A stretch of DNA of 64,000 nucleotides from Mycoplasma sp. 'Moose RK'. GTDB lineage: Bacteria; Bacillota_I; Bacilli_A; Mycoplasmatales; Metamycoplasmataceae. Under the pieces are notes generated by a model that was given only the letters and a program-made list of their open reading frames with translations, made no database searches and was not told where the DNA came from. The position numbers and the translations under genes were made by a program. Location: the NCBI RefSeq assembly GCF_015708155.1, contig NZ_JADDYD010000001.1, positions 432,001-496,000 of the forward strand, written 5' to 3'. Positions 12,497 to 22,579 of the stretch are shown here, piece by piece; the stretch's first letter is position 1; each line of letters opens with the position of its first letter.

Positions 12497-13213
12497 TTAA
12501 CCCTGTTGATTTTCTAAAATATATTTTTTATACATTGATAATAAATTTTCAGTTTTGGGACCAGAATAATAAATTTTCCCCTTGTGAATTAGAGTTAAGC
12601 TATCAATAATTGAGTCAATTTCACTGAGATTATGACTTGACAAAAAGATAGTTTTGCCATCATTTTTCAGTTTTTTGACAATATAAAGAAATTCAGCTCT
12701 TGCTGTTGGATCCAAATTAGAAAAAGGTTCATCCAAAATAATTAATTTTGGATCGTGTATCAGTGATTGCATCAGCATAATTTTTCTTTTTTGTCCAGAG
12801 GAAAAATTGCTTGGTTTGAGATCGCGAAGATTTTCAATTTTGAGAAATTGAAAATAGTAATCAATTTTTTTAGTAACATTTTTAGCGCTAATTCCGGACA
12901 TGAGTCCAAATTCATAGAGAAATTCAAAGCTTGTGAATTCACGGGGAAAAATCGAATTTTCCGGAACATAGCCGATAATATTTTTGGCTTCAGGCATAAT
13001 ACTTGCAAAATTATTGATCAAAATTTTGCCTGAAAAGTGTCTATATGCATCAACAATGCACTTAATTATGGTTGTTTTTCCGGCGCCATTTTCGCCAATA
13101 AAGGCATGAATTTCGTTTTCATAAACCTTAAAATTAACGTTTTTGATACCACTTTTTGATTTTGGGTAAATTTTTGTTAACTTTTCAACTTCAAGAATTA
13201 CTTTTTTGTCCAT
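12497..13213 (-). CDS. ABC transporter ATP-binding protein (ABC-2 exporter type)
   Basis: The 238-residue ATPase has Walker A GENGAGKTT, a Q-loop region reading VPENSIFPRE, a signature FSSGQKRK, Walker B LIILDEPFSNLD, and the switch His in LSSHNLSE. This divergent signature and the length match the CcmA/NatA-like ATPases of ABC-2 exporters. I start at the ATG at 13213 because the permease stop (TAA) ends one base upstream; the frame extends further upstream only by overlapping that gene. It would energise the adjacent permease at the inner face of the membrane. Confidence 0.93.
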   Translation of the reverse strand: MDKKVILEVEKLTKIYPKSKSGIKNVNFKVYENEIHAFIGENGAGKTTIIKCIVDAYRHFSGKILINNFASIMPEAKNIIGYVPENSIFPREFTSFEFLYEFGLMSGISAKNVTKKIDYYFQFLKIENLRDLKPSNFSSGQKRKIMLMQSLIHDPKLIILDEPFSNLDPTARAEFLYIVKKLKNDGKTIFLSSHNLSEIDSIIDSLTLIHKGKIYYSGPKTENLLSMYKKYILENQQG

Positions 13214-13214
13214 T

Positions 13215-14990
13215 TTACAAATAATCCCTTCTTGAATAAAATCTGAATGTAAGATATAGCAAAATTGCACTAAAACTTAGTCAAATCAAAGGATAAAGCC
13301 ACTTTTTGACCACTTGATAATTTTCTTTGACTTCCATAATTTGCAAAGCAGGTTGAAATAAAAAGTTATTACTTTTAGTTAAATTAAAACGATTAATAAC
13401 TTTTTCATTGACAACTCTTTGTTCAGGGTTGAAACTAGAAAAACCGCCAATTTGGTAGTTTTGTTTGTCAATTTGGACAAAAAAAGCAGCGGGATCATAG
13501 TTATTTTTTTCATTTTTAAGAAGTGCATCAAGTATTTTTTCATCCTGCTTGTTAAAGTAAATTCAGTAAATTAGCGCAGCAGCAAGATAAATTTTTCGTT
13601 GTGTTTCATTGGCGATTTTGCTTGAATGAACATTTTTTTGGAAAACAGTTGTAGTTTCATCGTCTATTTCCAAAAGTTCCTTATTAGTTGAAATTGCCTC
13701 GGAAATCTTCCCTAAAATTATTTTTTGATCGATTTCTTTTGGCAATTTACTAAAGAAATTTATTGCAAAATCATTAAATTTTTGTGACAACAAAATTTCC
13801 TTAATAAAATTTCATCGTAATTTTCCAACAAGATCTGAGGAAAGACCAAAAGTTTGTGAATCCTGTGGTAATAAAATGTTGAAATTTCCAGCATTGGTAT
13901 TGGCATAAATTATTTCACGGTTTTCAAGATTGCTAAAATGAGAGTCATTTTTGAGTGCGCCTGGAACCAAAAAAACACTTTTTCCAGAGGATAATTTGAA
14001 CTTTTTAAGCCCAGAATTCGGCGATAAAATGTAACTTTTTCCTTTTGAAGCCAAATTGTTGTTGTAAATATAAGGTTGCAAAAAGTTTGGCTTATTTGCG
14101 ACCGCATTTTCAATTGCATCACGGTCATTTTTTTCAAAAATATTAATAAGTTGGTAAGGAATTAGCAAATATGAAGCAGCTTGCCAAACTTGCGCAGCAG
14201 CGGTGCTGTCATTTCAAGCGCTTTGCAAATATTTTATTTGTCGTTCAGTAAAATTTGGATTGTCAACTTGTTTTGGAATGATAAAAAAACGATCTTTTTT
14301 ATCATTTAAGTAAAATTTTTCAACATCAGCAATCGTTTTTGAATCATAGCCCTCGTGTTCTAAGTTCAAAATTTCTGCAAATCTATTGATAGGTGAAGTT
14401 GAACTGAATGCTGAAGAAGAACCAATCAAAATCAAGGGTGAAAATGCAAAAATTGTAATTGAAAGGGATAATTTGGAACTAAATTTGTAACTAATTAATG
14501 CTGTAATTGTTCCAAAAATTACAAAAGAAAAAAAAGGTGAAATGAAACCCCAAAGAAAAAGTTTATTCACCTGGTTAAAATATTGATAATTTATTAGGTA
14601 AAAAAGTGTCAATAAAATTCAAAGAAAGAATGACCAAAATGCCCCAAAGCAAATTAAAAAAAGAATTTTTGTTGCAATAAAATATTGCCTGGAATAGGGT
14701 TTTGTGAAGGTAATAATATCAACACTTTGAGCGCTTAGATCTTTGAAAATTGACAAAAACATGTATGAAGCAATGATGATCGTTAGCGATAAATTTATAA
14801 AAAGGTTAATAAATGAAAATAGACTAAAAGTCTTATCAGTTGCATAAAACCTTGTAATTAAAGCCATCATGAATGTTGCAAGAAATGCAAACAACATGAA
14901 AACATAGATCGCTTTCTTTTTAAGACTCAGTCTAAATAAAAATCTAAAATAAAAGTTTAATTTAAAAATATTAGTTCTAATTTGTAACAA
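13215..14990 (-). CDS. ABC-2-like permease with a large extracytoplasmic region
   Basis: The frame of about 591 residues is continuous when TGA is Trp (14619, 14214, 13812, 13563 and others). Hydrophobic helices occur near residues 13-48, 55-85, 105-125, 130-150 and 158-185, then a long polar domain (about 200-560), and a final helix before RFYSRR...YL at the C-terminus. This fits an ABC-2 permease carrying a big loop. The start is a TTG at 14990, with GAGGAAG about 15 bases upstream; another start is possible. It is the first gene of the operon with the ATPase and two lipoproteins. Substrate unknown. Confidence 0.8.
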
Positions 14991-15077
14991 AATTAGCCTA
15001 TTCTACTTCCTCTTTTTTAAAAAATTAAAGAGAAAAAATATAAAAGTATGTTAACACAAAAGATGGTTGTAAATTTA

Positions 15078-15125
15078 AAATTTGACTAAATTTTCAATTA
15101 AGTCAAATTTCTAAATGTAATTATA
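15078..15125 (-). promoter_or_regulatory. Promoter and 5'-leader hairpin of the permease-lipoprotein operon
   Basis: On the minus strand a TATAAT lies at 15125-15120. A 10-bp inverted repeat (AAATTTGACT against AGTCAAATTT, 15078-15110) follows in the predicted leader. A 14-base T tract on the minus strand (15141-15154) covers the place where the -35 box should be. Confidence 0.45.
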
Positions 15126-15179
15126 ACAAAAAAAATGCCTAAAAAAAAAAAAAACTTTGAAAAAATAAATTAGTAGAAA

Positions 15180-15765
15180 AAATTCAGACAATTAGTTTTT
15201 TAATGATTTTTAAAAAATTCTGAAGAATTAATTTAACTCATATAAAAACCTGGAGTTTTATATGAGTTAAATTAATTTGAAGTCTTGAGTTGTTATGTCT
15301 TTAGTAAATGACTTTATTTTTTGATAGGCAACAGTTATATTTTCAAAATTGACCTTCAATATTAATTAATTCTCGCTATAAAATCGCATAAAGCTTTCTG
15401 TTTTTGTTTTTTAAATTCTTCAATAACTATCGCAGGATCAATCCCATATCTTCTGAAAACATTTTCCATTATTTCTTGATAAATTCGATGGTTATTTTCA
15501 AAAAAATCGTTAATTGTGTATTTCTTTCTTAGTCTACGAGAAGATTTACTTTTCCACAGGCGCTTATTAGAATTTTCATAGCATTATTGAAAAGCTTTTG
15601 TTGTCAATTTCGTATTAAATTATTTCCATAAACATGCAAAATTGTAGTTTTATTCCTTGAAATTCAGCAATTTAGATTACTTAATTTTCTGTTAAACTAT
15701 GAATTTATATTGTTTCATTTCAGACACACTTTCTTGATGTGTCTGAAATGAATATACTAATTTAG
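15180..15765 (-). mobile_element. Decayed insertion-element remnant
   Basis: On the minus strand, from the outer end at 15765, there is a perfect TTTCAGACACA...TGTGTCTGAAA hairpin, an ATG at 15718, and then a frame with many stops. It still encodes recognisable pieces shared with the 38016-38312 copy (SKSSRRL, KKYTI, IYQEIME). A further inverted repeat, ATTTAACTCATATAAAA against TTTTATATGAGTTAAAT, lies near 15230-15272. The element abuts the 3' end of ribF and supplies the sequence around its stop codon. Confidence 0.7.
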
Positions 15766-16607
15766 TTATTTATTTCCATTTTATTATTATTGAAAAAAAT
15801 ATGAGCTTTTTCAATATCGTCATTATTGAGTTTATCACTTTGTCTTGTGTAAACATATCGGATCTGCAAAGCAATTTCTAAAAATCCTTTTTTTAAAACT
15901 ATTTGCTCAAAAAAATGAAGTTGACATGTTGATTTTGCAAATTCAATTTGCAAAATCACAGGAAATTTTTGATCTTTTTCAACTTCAATAAAATAACCTA
16001 GATAAAATCCGGCAGGTGGCAAAATCAAATCTGGGTTTCAGGAAAACTGCCCTTGGGCGTTTGGTTTTATGGAAACAAGAAAATTTCCAACTAGAATTTG
16101 ATTTAAATTTGCAAAATCACCAAATTCTAGTAACAATTTTAGTTGCGAAGTAGAAAATTTGTTGCCATTTTTGTCAAAAAGAAGATCAACAATTTTTGTA
16201 TTTGGCCAAAAATTTTGTAATTTTCGAGCATTATAATCACCATTGTTGCCAAAAACAAAGTTTTTGCCGACAACAAAAAAATTTCCGCCGTAACTAATTA
16301 GTTTTTCAACAAATATTTTGCCGCTAAGTTGCCGAAGATCTTGATCAAAATCAATTATTAAAATTTTTTTGATTCCAACATTTGCAACCATTTGTACACG
16401 TGCTGCAAGGTCAGTAAAATTTTTACCTTGAGATTTTGGTAATTTTTGTGGATTCATGATTAACATCAAAACAACTTCTGATGTTAATTTTCGGGCAATT
16501 TTCAGTAATTCTTGGTGCCCAAGATGAAAAGCTTCGAAACTACCTAAAATGAAAACTGCATTTTTAAAAACTGGTTTTTCCAACGGGTAAAAATAAACCT
16601 GAGTCAT
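15762..16607 (-). CDS. ribF: RibF-like FAD synthetase with degenerate riboflavin-kinase half
   Basis: The N-terminal half is a nucleotidyltransferase that makes FAD from FMN and ATP: GSFEAFHLGH is the GxFxxxHxGH motif, and FVVGKNFVFGNN corresponds to the later substrate loop. The C-terminal 90 or so residues sit where the flavokinase domain belongs, but the usual GxPTANL ATP/Mg motif is missing; only LPPAGFYLGYF resembles the LPxxGVY strand. TGA at 16038-16040 is Trp and joins the halves. Length is about 281 residues against about 300 for bifunctional RibF. I start at ATG 16607; a TTG at 16616 is in frame. It overlaps or abuts the upstream HAD gene. Confidence 0.85.
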
Positions 16608-16608
16608 C

Positions 16609-17418
16609 CTAGTCAATAATTTTCAATTCCTTGGCTTTGTGATAAACGCCAAATTGCCTAACTGTGAGTGCAAAATCCTTGGCAACTTTTTTTACTTCAG
16701 GAATTGCGTTGGCCATCGCGACGCCGTAACCAACATTTGCAACCATTTCGGTGTCATTGTGTGAATCGCCAAAAGCAATAATTTCCTCATTTTTGATTTG
16801 GTGCATTTTTGCTAAAACCTGCAAAGTGGTTAATTTGCTTACGTTTTTGGCAACAACAAAAAAACCTAATGACCAACGTGAACTAACTGAAACCTCAAGG
16901 TTTTCATCCAAAATAAACTTTTCAAATTCACTTTGAAGGAAAGATTTTGAGTCCTGATTGTCAACAACAGTAAAAATATGGAATTTTTCTTGAAAATTAC
17001 ACTCAGAAAGTGGTTTTACTTTCTTATAAAATGACTTTAGAAAACCAGACAGGGTATCAGGATGATGATTTGAGGTGTAAATCCAGTTTCTATCCATAAT
17101 TATATAAGGGGTTTTGCGGGAGTCGAAGAATTCAACAACTTGTAATAAATCAATAATTTGGATTGATTTTTCCCAAATTATTGATTTTCTGGAAAAATCA
17201 TAAATAAAAGCACCATTGGCGCCAATGAAAAAATCAACATTTTTTGCATTGAATAACTGACCAATTGTTATAAAATCTCGACCTGTGACGAAAGTGCTAA
17301 TGACATTTTTTGCTTTTAATTTGTCAAACAAAAACTGAATTTTTGCAGGAAAATGTTCGCCTCCATGCTCAACAATTGTATTGTCAATGTCAGTCGCAAA
17401 AAGTTTAAATTTGTTCAT
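16609..17418 (-). CDS. Cof-type HAD-superfamily phosphatase
   Basis: The 269-residue protein begins with the HAD catalytic motif DIDNTI and ends with GDSHNDTEM, the motif that holds Mg in Cof/YidA-like phosphatases. The middle is the type-C2 cap. Such enzymes dephosphorylate sugar phosphates or flavin precursors in the cytoplasm. Its place between truB and ribF makes an FMN- or 5-amino-6-ribitylaminouracil-phosphate-like substrate conceivable, but nothing in the sequence fixes it. The start ATG at 17418 lies 13 bases after truB, and the stop is within the ribF start region, so the three genes form one operon. Confidence 0.92.
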   Translation of the reverse strand: MNKFKLFATDIDNTIVEHGGEHFPAKIQFLFDKLKAKNVISTFVTGRDFITIGQLFNAKNVDFFIGANGAFIYDFSRKSIIWEKSIQIIDLLQVVEFFDSRKTPYIIMDRNWIYTSNHHPDTLSGFLKSFYKKVKPLSECNFQEKFHIFTVVDNQDSKSFLQSEFEKFILDENLEVSVSSRWSLGFFVVAKNVSKLTTLQVLAKMHQIKNEEIIAFGDSHNDTEMVANVGYGVAMANAIPEVKKVAKDFALTVRQFGVYHKAKELKIID

Positions 17419-17431
17419 TGTTTTTAAATTT

Positions 17432-18280
17432 TTATTCTAATTTTTTTAAAAATTTGGCAATTTTTTTGCCAAAAAGTCGCTTGGAAATTAACTTGTTTTG
17501 ATCAATTTTGCCAAAACCAATCACATCATCTTGAAAAACAAGTGCAATAAAATCATTATTTTTGGCAAAAAAATCAACCTTTTTCCCTTGACTTAGCAGT
17601 TGAAGTTGCGCAAAAGTGAGACTAACGGAATCATAATTTAGCAAATTTTTTGCATCAAGGGGGAAATTACAAGAATCAAGATCAAATTTTCCGATTTTAA
17701 CCCGCTCTAATTCCTTTAAATAAGCCCGGTTTTCCAACATTTTTCCTAGGTCATCAGCTAGAGTTCGAATGTAGGTTCCCCGTGAAACATGCCACTTTAT
17801 TGTTGCAAGTTGAGATTTAACATCGAAATTAGCCAATTCTCAATGATTAATTTCGATGTTAATCGGCTTTAGATAAACAGTTTTGTTTTCACGAGCAAAT
17901 TTGTAAGCTGGCTTTCCTGCTAGTTTTTTTGCTGAAAAAATGGGTGGAATTTGACTTCTTTGATTAGCTAAATTTTCAAGAGCAGTTAATAAATCCTTTT
18001 TTTCAATAATTTTTGGATTTTTAACAGCAAAAATTTCACTGCCGGCATCAAAACTGTCAGAATAAAATCCAAATTGAACCTTCGCCAAATAAGTTTTAAA
18101 ATCAGCATCAAGGTAGGATAACAATTTTGTATCCTCGTCGGTTGCAACTAGCAAAAGCCCAGATGCCAATGGGTCAAGAGTGCCAGCGTGTCCAGCTTTT
18201 TTGTGGAAATTCTCTCTTGCTCAATTACGAATGAAAGTCGCTGAACTAACATTTTTTGGCTTATATAAAAGGATAATCAT
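17432..18280 (-). CDS. truB: tRNA pseudouridine(55) synthase TruB
   Basis: TruB converts U55 of the tRNA T-loop to pseudouridine. The N-terminus MIILLYKPKNVSSATFIRNW is typical, and HAGTLDPLASGLL holds the catalytic Asp. Later come the SGTYIRTLADDLG-like segment (here SRGTYIRTLADDLG) and a short C-terminal region; the PUA domain appears reduced (282 residues against about 300). TGA codons at 18221-18223 and 17840-17842 are Trp. Translation starts at ATG 18278-18280. It is the first gene of the truB-HAD-ribF operon. Confidence 0.96.
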
Positions 18281-18294
18281 TTTTTAAAGATTTT

Positions 18295-18327
18295 AAAAAA
18301 AAAAAAAAAAATCAACACAAAGTTGAT
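18295..18327 (-). terminator. Rho-independent terminator of the tRNA cluster
   Basis: On the minus strand ATCAAC-TTTGT-GTTGAT is followed by a run of 16 T residues. It lies just after the tRNA-Leu gene. Confidence 0.85.
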
Positions 18328-18335
18328 CAAGAACC

Positions 18336-18420
18336 TGGTGCGCAAGAAGGGACTTGAACCCTTACACCCGAAGGCACTAGAGCCTAAATCTAGCGTGTCT
18401 GCCATTTCACCACTCGCGCA
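18336..18420 (-). tRNA. tRNA-Leu (UAG)
   Basis: The minus strand gives a class II tRNA with a short extra arm (TGCCTTCGGGTGT). The anticodon loop TTTAGGC sits between CTAGA/TCTAG arms, the T-loop is GGTTCAAGTCC, and CCA is encoded. It is the last gene of a five-tRNA operon. Confidence 0.95.
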
Positions 18421-18436
18421 AATTTGCAAGGTAAAC

Positions 18437-18513
18437 TGGTGCCACTTATAGGAATCGAACCTACGACCTTTCGCTTACAAGGCGACTGCTCTGGCCTGCT
18501 GAGCTAAAGTGGC
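18437..18513 (-). tRNA. tRNA-Thr (UGU)
   Basis: Acceptor arms GCCACTT/AAGTGGC pair, the anticodon loop is CTTGTAA, the T-loop is GGTTCGATTCC, and CCA is encoded. Confidence 0.95.
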
Positions 18514-18517
18514 AAAA

Positions 18518-18593
18518 TGGTGGAAGATAAGGGACTTGAACCCCTGACCTTCGCCTTGTAAGGGCGTTGCTCTCCCAACTGAGCTAATCTTCC
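18518..18593 (-). tRNA. tRNA-Val (UAC)
   Basis: Acceptor arms GGAAGAT/ATCTTCC pair. The anticodon loop CTTACAA lies in a CGCC/GGCG stem, the T-loop is GGTTCAAGTCC, and CCA is encoded. Confidence 0.95.
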
Positions 18594-18602
18594 AAAATAA
18601 AA

Positions 18603-18678
18603 TGGTGACCCGTACGGGGTTCGAACCCGTGCATCCATGAATGAAAACCATGTGTGTTAACCGCTTCACCAACGGGCC
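18603..18678 (-). tRNA. tRNA-Glu (UUC)
   Basis: The acceptor stem GGCCCGT/ACGGGTC contains a G-U pair. The anticodon loop TTTTCAT holds UUC, the T-loop is GGTTCGAACCC, and CCA is encoded. Confidence 0.94.
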
Positions 18679-18682
18679 AAAA

Positions 18683-18757
18683 TGGCGCCGATTGCGGGGA
18701 TCGAACCTGCGACCAACTGGTTAACAGCCAGCTGCTCTGCCTCTGAGCTAAATCGGC
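18683..18757 (-). tRNA. tRNA-Asn (GUU)
   Basis: Acceptor arms GCCGATT/AATCGGC pair, the anticodon loop is CTGTTAA, the T-loop is GGTTCGATCCC, and CCA is encoded. It is the first gene of the cluster after its promoter. Confidence 0.95.
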
Positions 18758-18778
18758 AAAAAAAGGAAGGCAATATAT

Positions 18779-18784
18779 ATTATA
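18779..18784 (-). promoter_or_regulatory. -10 box of the tRNA operon promoter
   Basis: The minus strand reads GTGTATAATATATATTG about 25 bases before tRNA-Asn. The 15-bp AT-only inverted repeat just upstream (18799-18835), which contains the rpmF stop, could separate rpmF from the tRNA operon. Confidence 0.6.
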
Positions 18785-18829
18785 CACTAAAAATGCTTAA
18801 ATAAAAATTTTTTAAAAAACAAAAAATTT

Positions 18830-19027
18830 TTATTTATTGTCATTAATTGCCTTGAATGCAACAACACGACGATTTTTGTAAAATCCGCAAAACTGGCAAA
18901 CATGGTGTTGCTGATACTTGTTAAAACAATTTTTGCAATCAACTAAATTTGGAACTACAAGTAAGTCATGAGTACGACGTTTATGCTTGCGTTGCTTAGA
19001 AGTTTTGCGCTTCGGAACTATAGCCAT
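18830..19027 (-). CDS. rpmF: 50S ribosomal protein L32
   Basis: The 65-residue protein begins MAIVPKRKTSKQRKHKRRTH, the L32 start, and carries a zinc ribbon (CKNC...CQFC). A good ribosome site (AAAGGA) precedes the ATG. It follows pheT by 42 bases on the same strand and is probably co-transcribed with it. L32 sits near the peptidyl-transferase region of the large subunit. Confidence 0.97.
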   Translation of the reverse strand: MAIVPKRKTSKQRKHKRRTHDLLVVPNLVDCKNCFNKYQQHHVCQFCGFYKNRRVVAFKAINDNK

Positions 19028-19069
19028 TTTTTTCCTTTCTTTTTTAGTTTTTTAAACCAAAATTAAAAA

Positions 19070-21220
19070 TTAACGATTATACAAAACATCAACAACATCA
19101 CAAGCTTGATCACTACCAGTTATGCGATAAGTTATTTTTTGTTTTTCATTAATTATAACATAATCTTTTTGTTTTACAGAAAAAATTCCGGGAATTTTTT
19201 CAATTTGCCTGACAAAACGGTCAGGAATATCATTTAAATCAAGCGAAATTGTAATGTCGCGAAATTTTAATTGGGCATTTTCATAAGGCGTAAATTTTTT
19301 TTGTCTTTTTTCATTAAAATCAATTCGCGACATTAATAATTCAAGAAAATTTGCTTGTTTGAGTTGGCAAAATTTAGTATTAATTTTGCCAACTCAGCCA
19401 ACCAAAACTCCCTTTAAATAAATAAATTGTGCCTGTTTTGGTTCAAAAAATTCAGAATTTGCTGGAATAAAATCAAATTCAAAAGGGAAAAGGTTTTTTA
19501 ATTTTTGTTTTAATTCTTCAAGGCCAAAATCAGTTGATGCAAGTGCAAGTGATTGATTTCACTCAGCAACTGAACCAATTTCAAAGAAATTGACATCTAC
19601 CATTTTACGTTTAACATTGTAAATCAATGCTTTGGACAACTGAAAAGCAAGTGAATAACGAACTTTAACATGCTCATGCGAGGAAAAAGTAATTAGTTTA
19701 GGAGATTTAAGATCAAAAGGGTTGAAACTCTCTGATTTTGGCACCAACAAGTATGTGTTGGCTTCAAAAAAACCAAAAGCTTGGAGTTTAATTGGTAAAT
19801 TAGACTCCTTTACAATTTTTCTTGAAGAAATTTGCGGTAAATTTTCTTCAAAGGAATCAAGACCATAAAATCTTAAAAAATCTGCTGCTAAATCAGCAAG
19901 AAATTCAATATCAACACGGTAAAAAGGAGGCAAAAACTGGTTCTCTAAAAAATTATAACCAATTTTCAAGAGCGCTAAATTAGTTTTTTGAAGGCGATCT
20001 GGAACTAATTTGAGTCCCAAAAGTTGATTAATTTCCTTAAAATTAAAGTGAATTTTTTGTTGATTTTGGAACAAATTTTCATCAAAATTAATTGGTTTTG
20101 AAAAATTAATTTCTTGGTTTTTTAAAAAAAGATTCAAAAATTTGAAAGCAAGTAAAGTTGTTCCAATGCTATAATTTCTTGCAAGTTGTTTTGCAGTAGG
20201 TGTATTAATTTTCAATTTTTGAAAACTTTGGCGAATTTTAACTAAGTCAAATTTTGGCAAAATTAACAAAAGTGGCTGATTTTCAAGAACTTTTGGTTCT
20301 AAAACCTCAGGAATTAAAACTTGATTGTCATCAAAAAATAACTTGAAAACAGGAACTTTTTTTGCATTTTTTTCATCGTTATTTATTTCATAAATAACTC
20401 TAATTTTTTTAGGCAACTTGTTTGTTGGGACCAAAAAGCAAGGCTGACCTGTGTAAATTAGGACAAAATTTGCAAAATCTCGGGGATCATTTTTGATGCT
20501 AATTCCAGATTTTAGGAGTAAAAATTGGTCAGCAAGCGAAATTTTTGGTGCCTTTTCAATTTCAAGGGCGCTAATTTGTAATGGAAATTCACTTTCAACT
20601 TCGAGTTTTTGCGAAAAATTTCCACTAATTTGTCAGCTATTAAAGTTAAATTTGGTTGAAAAATAAGCTGCAAGTTCCATGGCAATTACTAAATAGGAAT
20701 TAGCATCAGGACGATTTCATAATAATTTAATGTCAAGAATTTTGTCTTTTAATTCTAATGTTACAAGCGGATCAAGATCAAGATCAAAAATTGGTTCAAA
20801 AAGAAAAATTCCTTGGGATTCTTCGTTTTCAAGTAATTTTTGATCAAAACCAAGCTCACTTAGCGAAATTAGCATACCTTCTGATGGTAACCCTCGTAGC
20901 ATTTTGCTTTCAAAAATAATATCTTTGTTTATTGAGCCAGGAACAAAAGCTAAAACTTGTTTGTTGGGAATAATATTTTGTGCTCGAGTTTGAATTGTTC
21001 TAATGCGGTCAGCAAATTGAATCTTACAGACAAGAAGATTGTCGGCATTAGGGTTTTTTTCAACCTCTAAAATTAATCCAAAGCGAATTCCATCTATGTA
21101 GTTCAATTCACGGATACTATCAACCTCAAAGCCAAGGTTAATCAGACTTTGAATAACGATTTCATCACTAAAATTAGTTAAATTCGCAAGTTTTTTAAGT
21201 CGTAATAATGAAAAAAGCAC
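19070..21220 (-). CDS. pheT: Phenylalanyl-tRNA synthetase beta chain, editing site degenerate
   Basis: PheT pairs with PheS to charge tRNA-Phe. The 716-residue frame (TGA=Trp at 20717, 19559 and others) shows the EMAP-like tRNA-binding domain (VEKNPNADNLLVCKI, about residues 50-150) and the NRPD motif. A B3/B4-like region (about 190-330), the catalytic-like fold, and a C-terminal ferredoxin-like anticodon domain (FRDITISLDL...) follow. The canonical editing motifs (NNVVDVTNY, TLDGxER, AGxMGG) are not present: only IKNDPRDFANFVLIYTGQP remains, and no Gly-rich loop follows. The start is GTG at 21220 with AGGAG 5 bases upstream. It is shorter than the usual roughly 800 residues. Confidence 0.95.
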
Positions 21221-21237
21221 TTTTCTCCTGTATTTTT

Positions 21238-21918
21238 TTAATTAAATTGTTTTAAAAAACGTAAATCATTTTTATAAAACTCACGAATATCATTAATTTG
21301 GTATTTGATCATTGCAATTCGCTCAAGACCAATCCCAGCAGCTAATGCACGGATTTTATAATCAGTAAATCCAGCGTTTTGCATCACTTTCGGGTGTAAA
21401 ATACCACATCCTAGAACTTCAATTCATTGGTCGTTGAAAAAAATATCAACTTCAAATGAGGGTTGGGTGAAAGGAAAATAAGATGGCCGAAAGCGAATTT
21501 CCATGTCTTTATCAAAAACATGGGTAAGCAATGCACGAATTGTTGCAATTAAATTGCCAGCAGCGAAATCCCCAGTTGCAATTAAATCTAATTGATTAAA
21601 TTGATGGGTATGGGTTTGGTCTTCAGCATCATTTCGAAAAACTTTACCATAAGAAAAAAAAGCAAAATTTTTATTTGGTGAGGATGCGAGTTCTCTGAAT
21701 GAAATTCCAGTGTTATGTGTTCGCAGCAAACTAGAATGGTTGAAAACAAGACTTTGCCATGGTTCAGCGGCCGGGTGATTTGAGTCCATGTTTAAACTGA
21801 AGAAATTTTCTTGAAAACTAGTAATTTCTGATTCAATAACACGATAATAACCTTGATTTGAAAGTCATTCAGCAATTTTATTTGCAATTTCTGTGATCAA
21901 ACTATGATAATTTTGCAT
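21238..21918 (-). CDS. pheS: Phenylalanyl-tRNA synthetase alpha chain, short form
   Basis: The class II catalytic domain is complete: motif 2 [20 protein letters not shown] and motif 3 around [16 protein letters not shown], ending RFLKQF. At 226 residues it lacks the N-terminal coiled-coil (about 90-100 residues in most bacteria) that grips the tRNA. The upstream sequence gives no in-frame extension, because the ATG at 21916-21918 follows AAGGGAAAA directly. TGA codons are Trp (for example in CGILHP flank and AEWLSNQ). It precedes pheT by 17 bases in the same operon. Confidence 0.94.
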
Positions 21919-22199
21919 TTTTTTCCCTTACTTGTGAAGGATTGGAAGTATTAAAAGACAATTCTGAATTTAAGGCTCTAAACTAAAATATTTATTTAAA
22001 AAGATTAAACAAGAAAAATATCTTTTTAAATACAAAACAAAAGAACAAAATATGACTAAATTATAATATAAAAAACAAATTTTCAAATAAAAATAATATA
22101 TTTCCCAAATTTTCCTACTTTTTTGTTCAATTCAGTGATCAAAAACAAAAAATCAATGTAAATTAGTGCAAAAAATCAGATAATTATTTTTATCTAACA
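21919..22199. other. Non-coding leader of the pheST operon
   Basis: No gene is visible. A minus-strand TATAAT at about 22066-22061 (plus-strand ATTATA) could be the pheS promoter, about 145 bases before the start. I see no T-box-like structure. Confidence 0.4.
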
Positions 22200-22515
22200 A
22201 TTTTTGTGAGAGTTTTTCTATCATCTATCTTTTTAAAAAAATCTTTTTAAAAAGATCTGAAGATTTAATCTTCTTTATATAAAAATTTTGGTTTTTATAA
22301 TAATATAACAAACCTAAATATTTGAATTGTTATATCATTCAGCAAATGAATTGATTTCTTGTGTGTTTTTGTTTTTTTGATTTACTTTTAGAAATTTTAC
22401 TGTATTTTTCTACAAAATGTAAAATTACGGTTTGATCCTTTCAGATTCAATTATCTTGATATATTTGATTTTAACTTTATCTGTCAAATAGATATTTTTT
22501 ATAAAATTCTAATTG
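22200..22515 (-). mobile_element. Very degenerate insertion-element remnant
   Basis: The order of words matches the minus-strand remnant at 15180-15765: a TCTGAAGAxTTAAT start, a TATAAAAATTTTGGTTTTTATA inverted repeat, and then an ATGxAAAATTxxxGTTT segment corresponding to the orfA codons ILHVYGN. No frame is open. It is older than the other copies. Confidence 0.45.
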
Positions 22516-22528
22516 AAGAGCAAATTCG

Positions 22529-22579
<51 letters not shown>

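Noticed and set aside
18475-18787. Two minus-strand frames of 65-67 codons
   Set aside because: They run through the Asn, Glu, Val and Thr tRNA genes.
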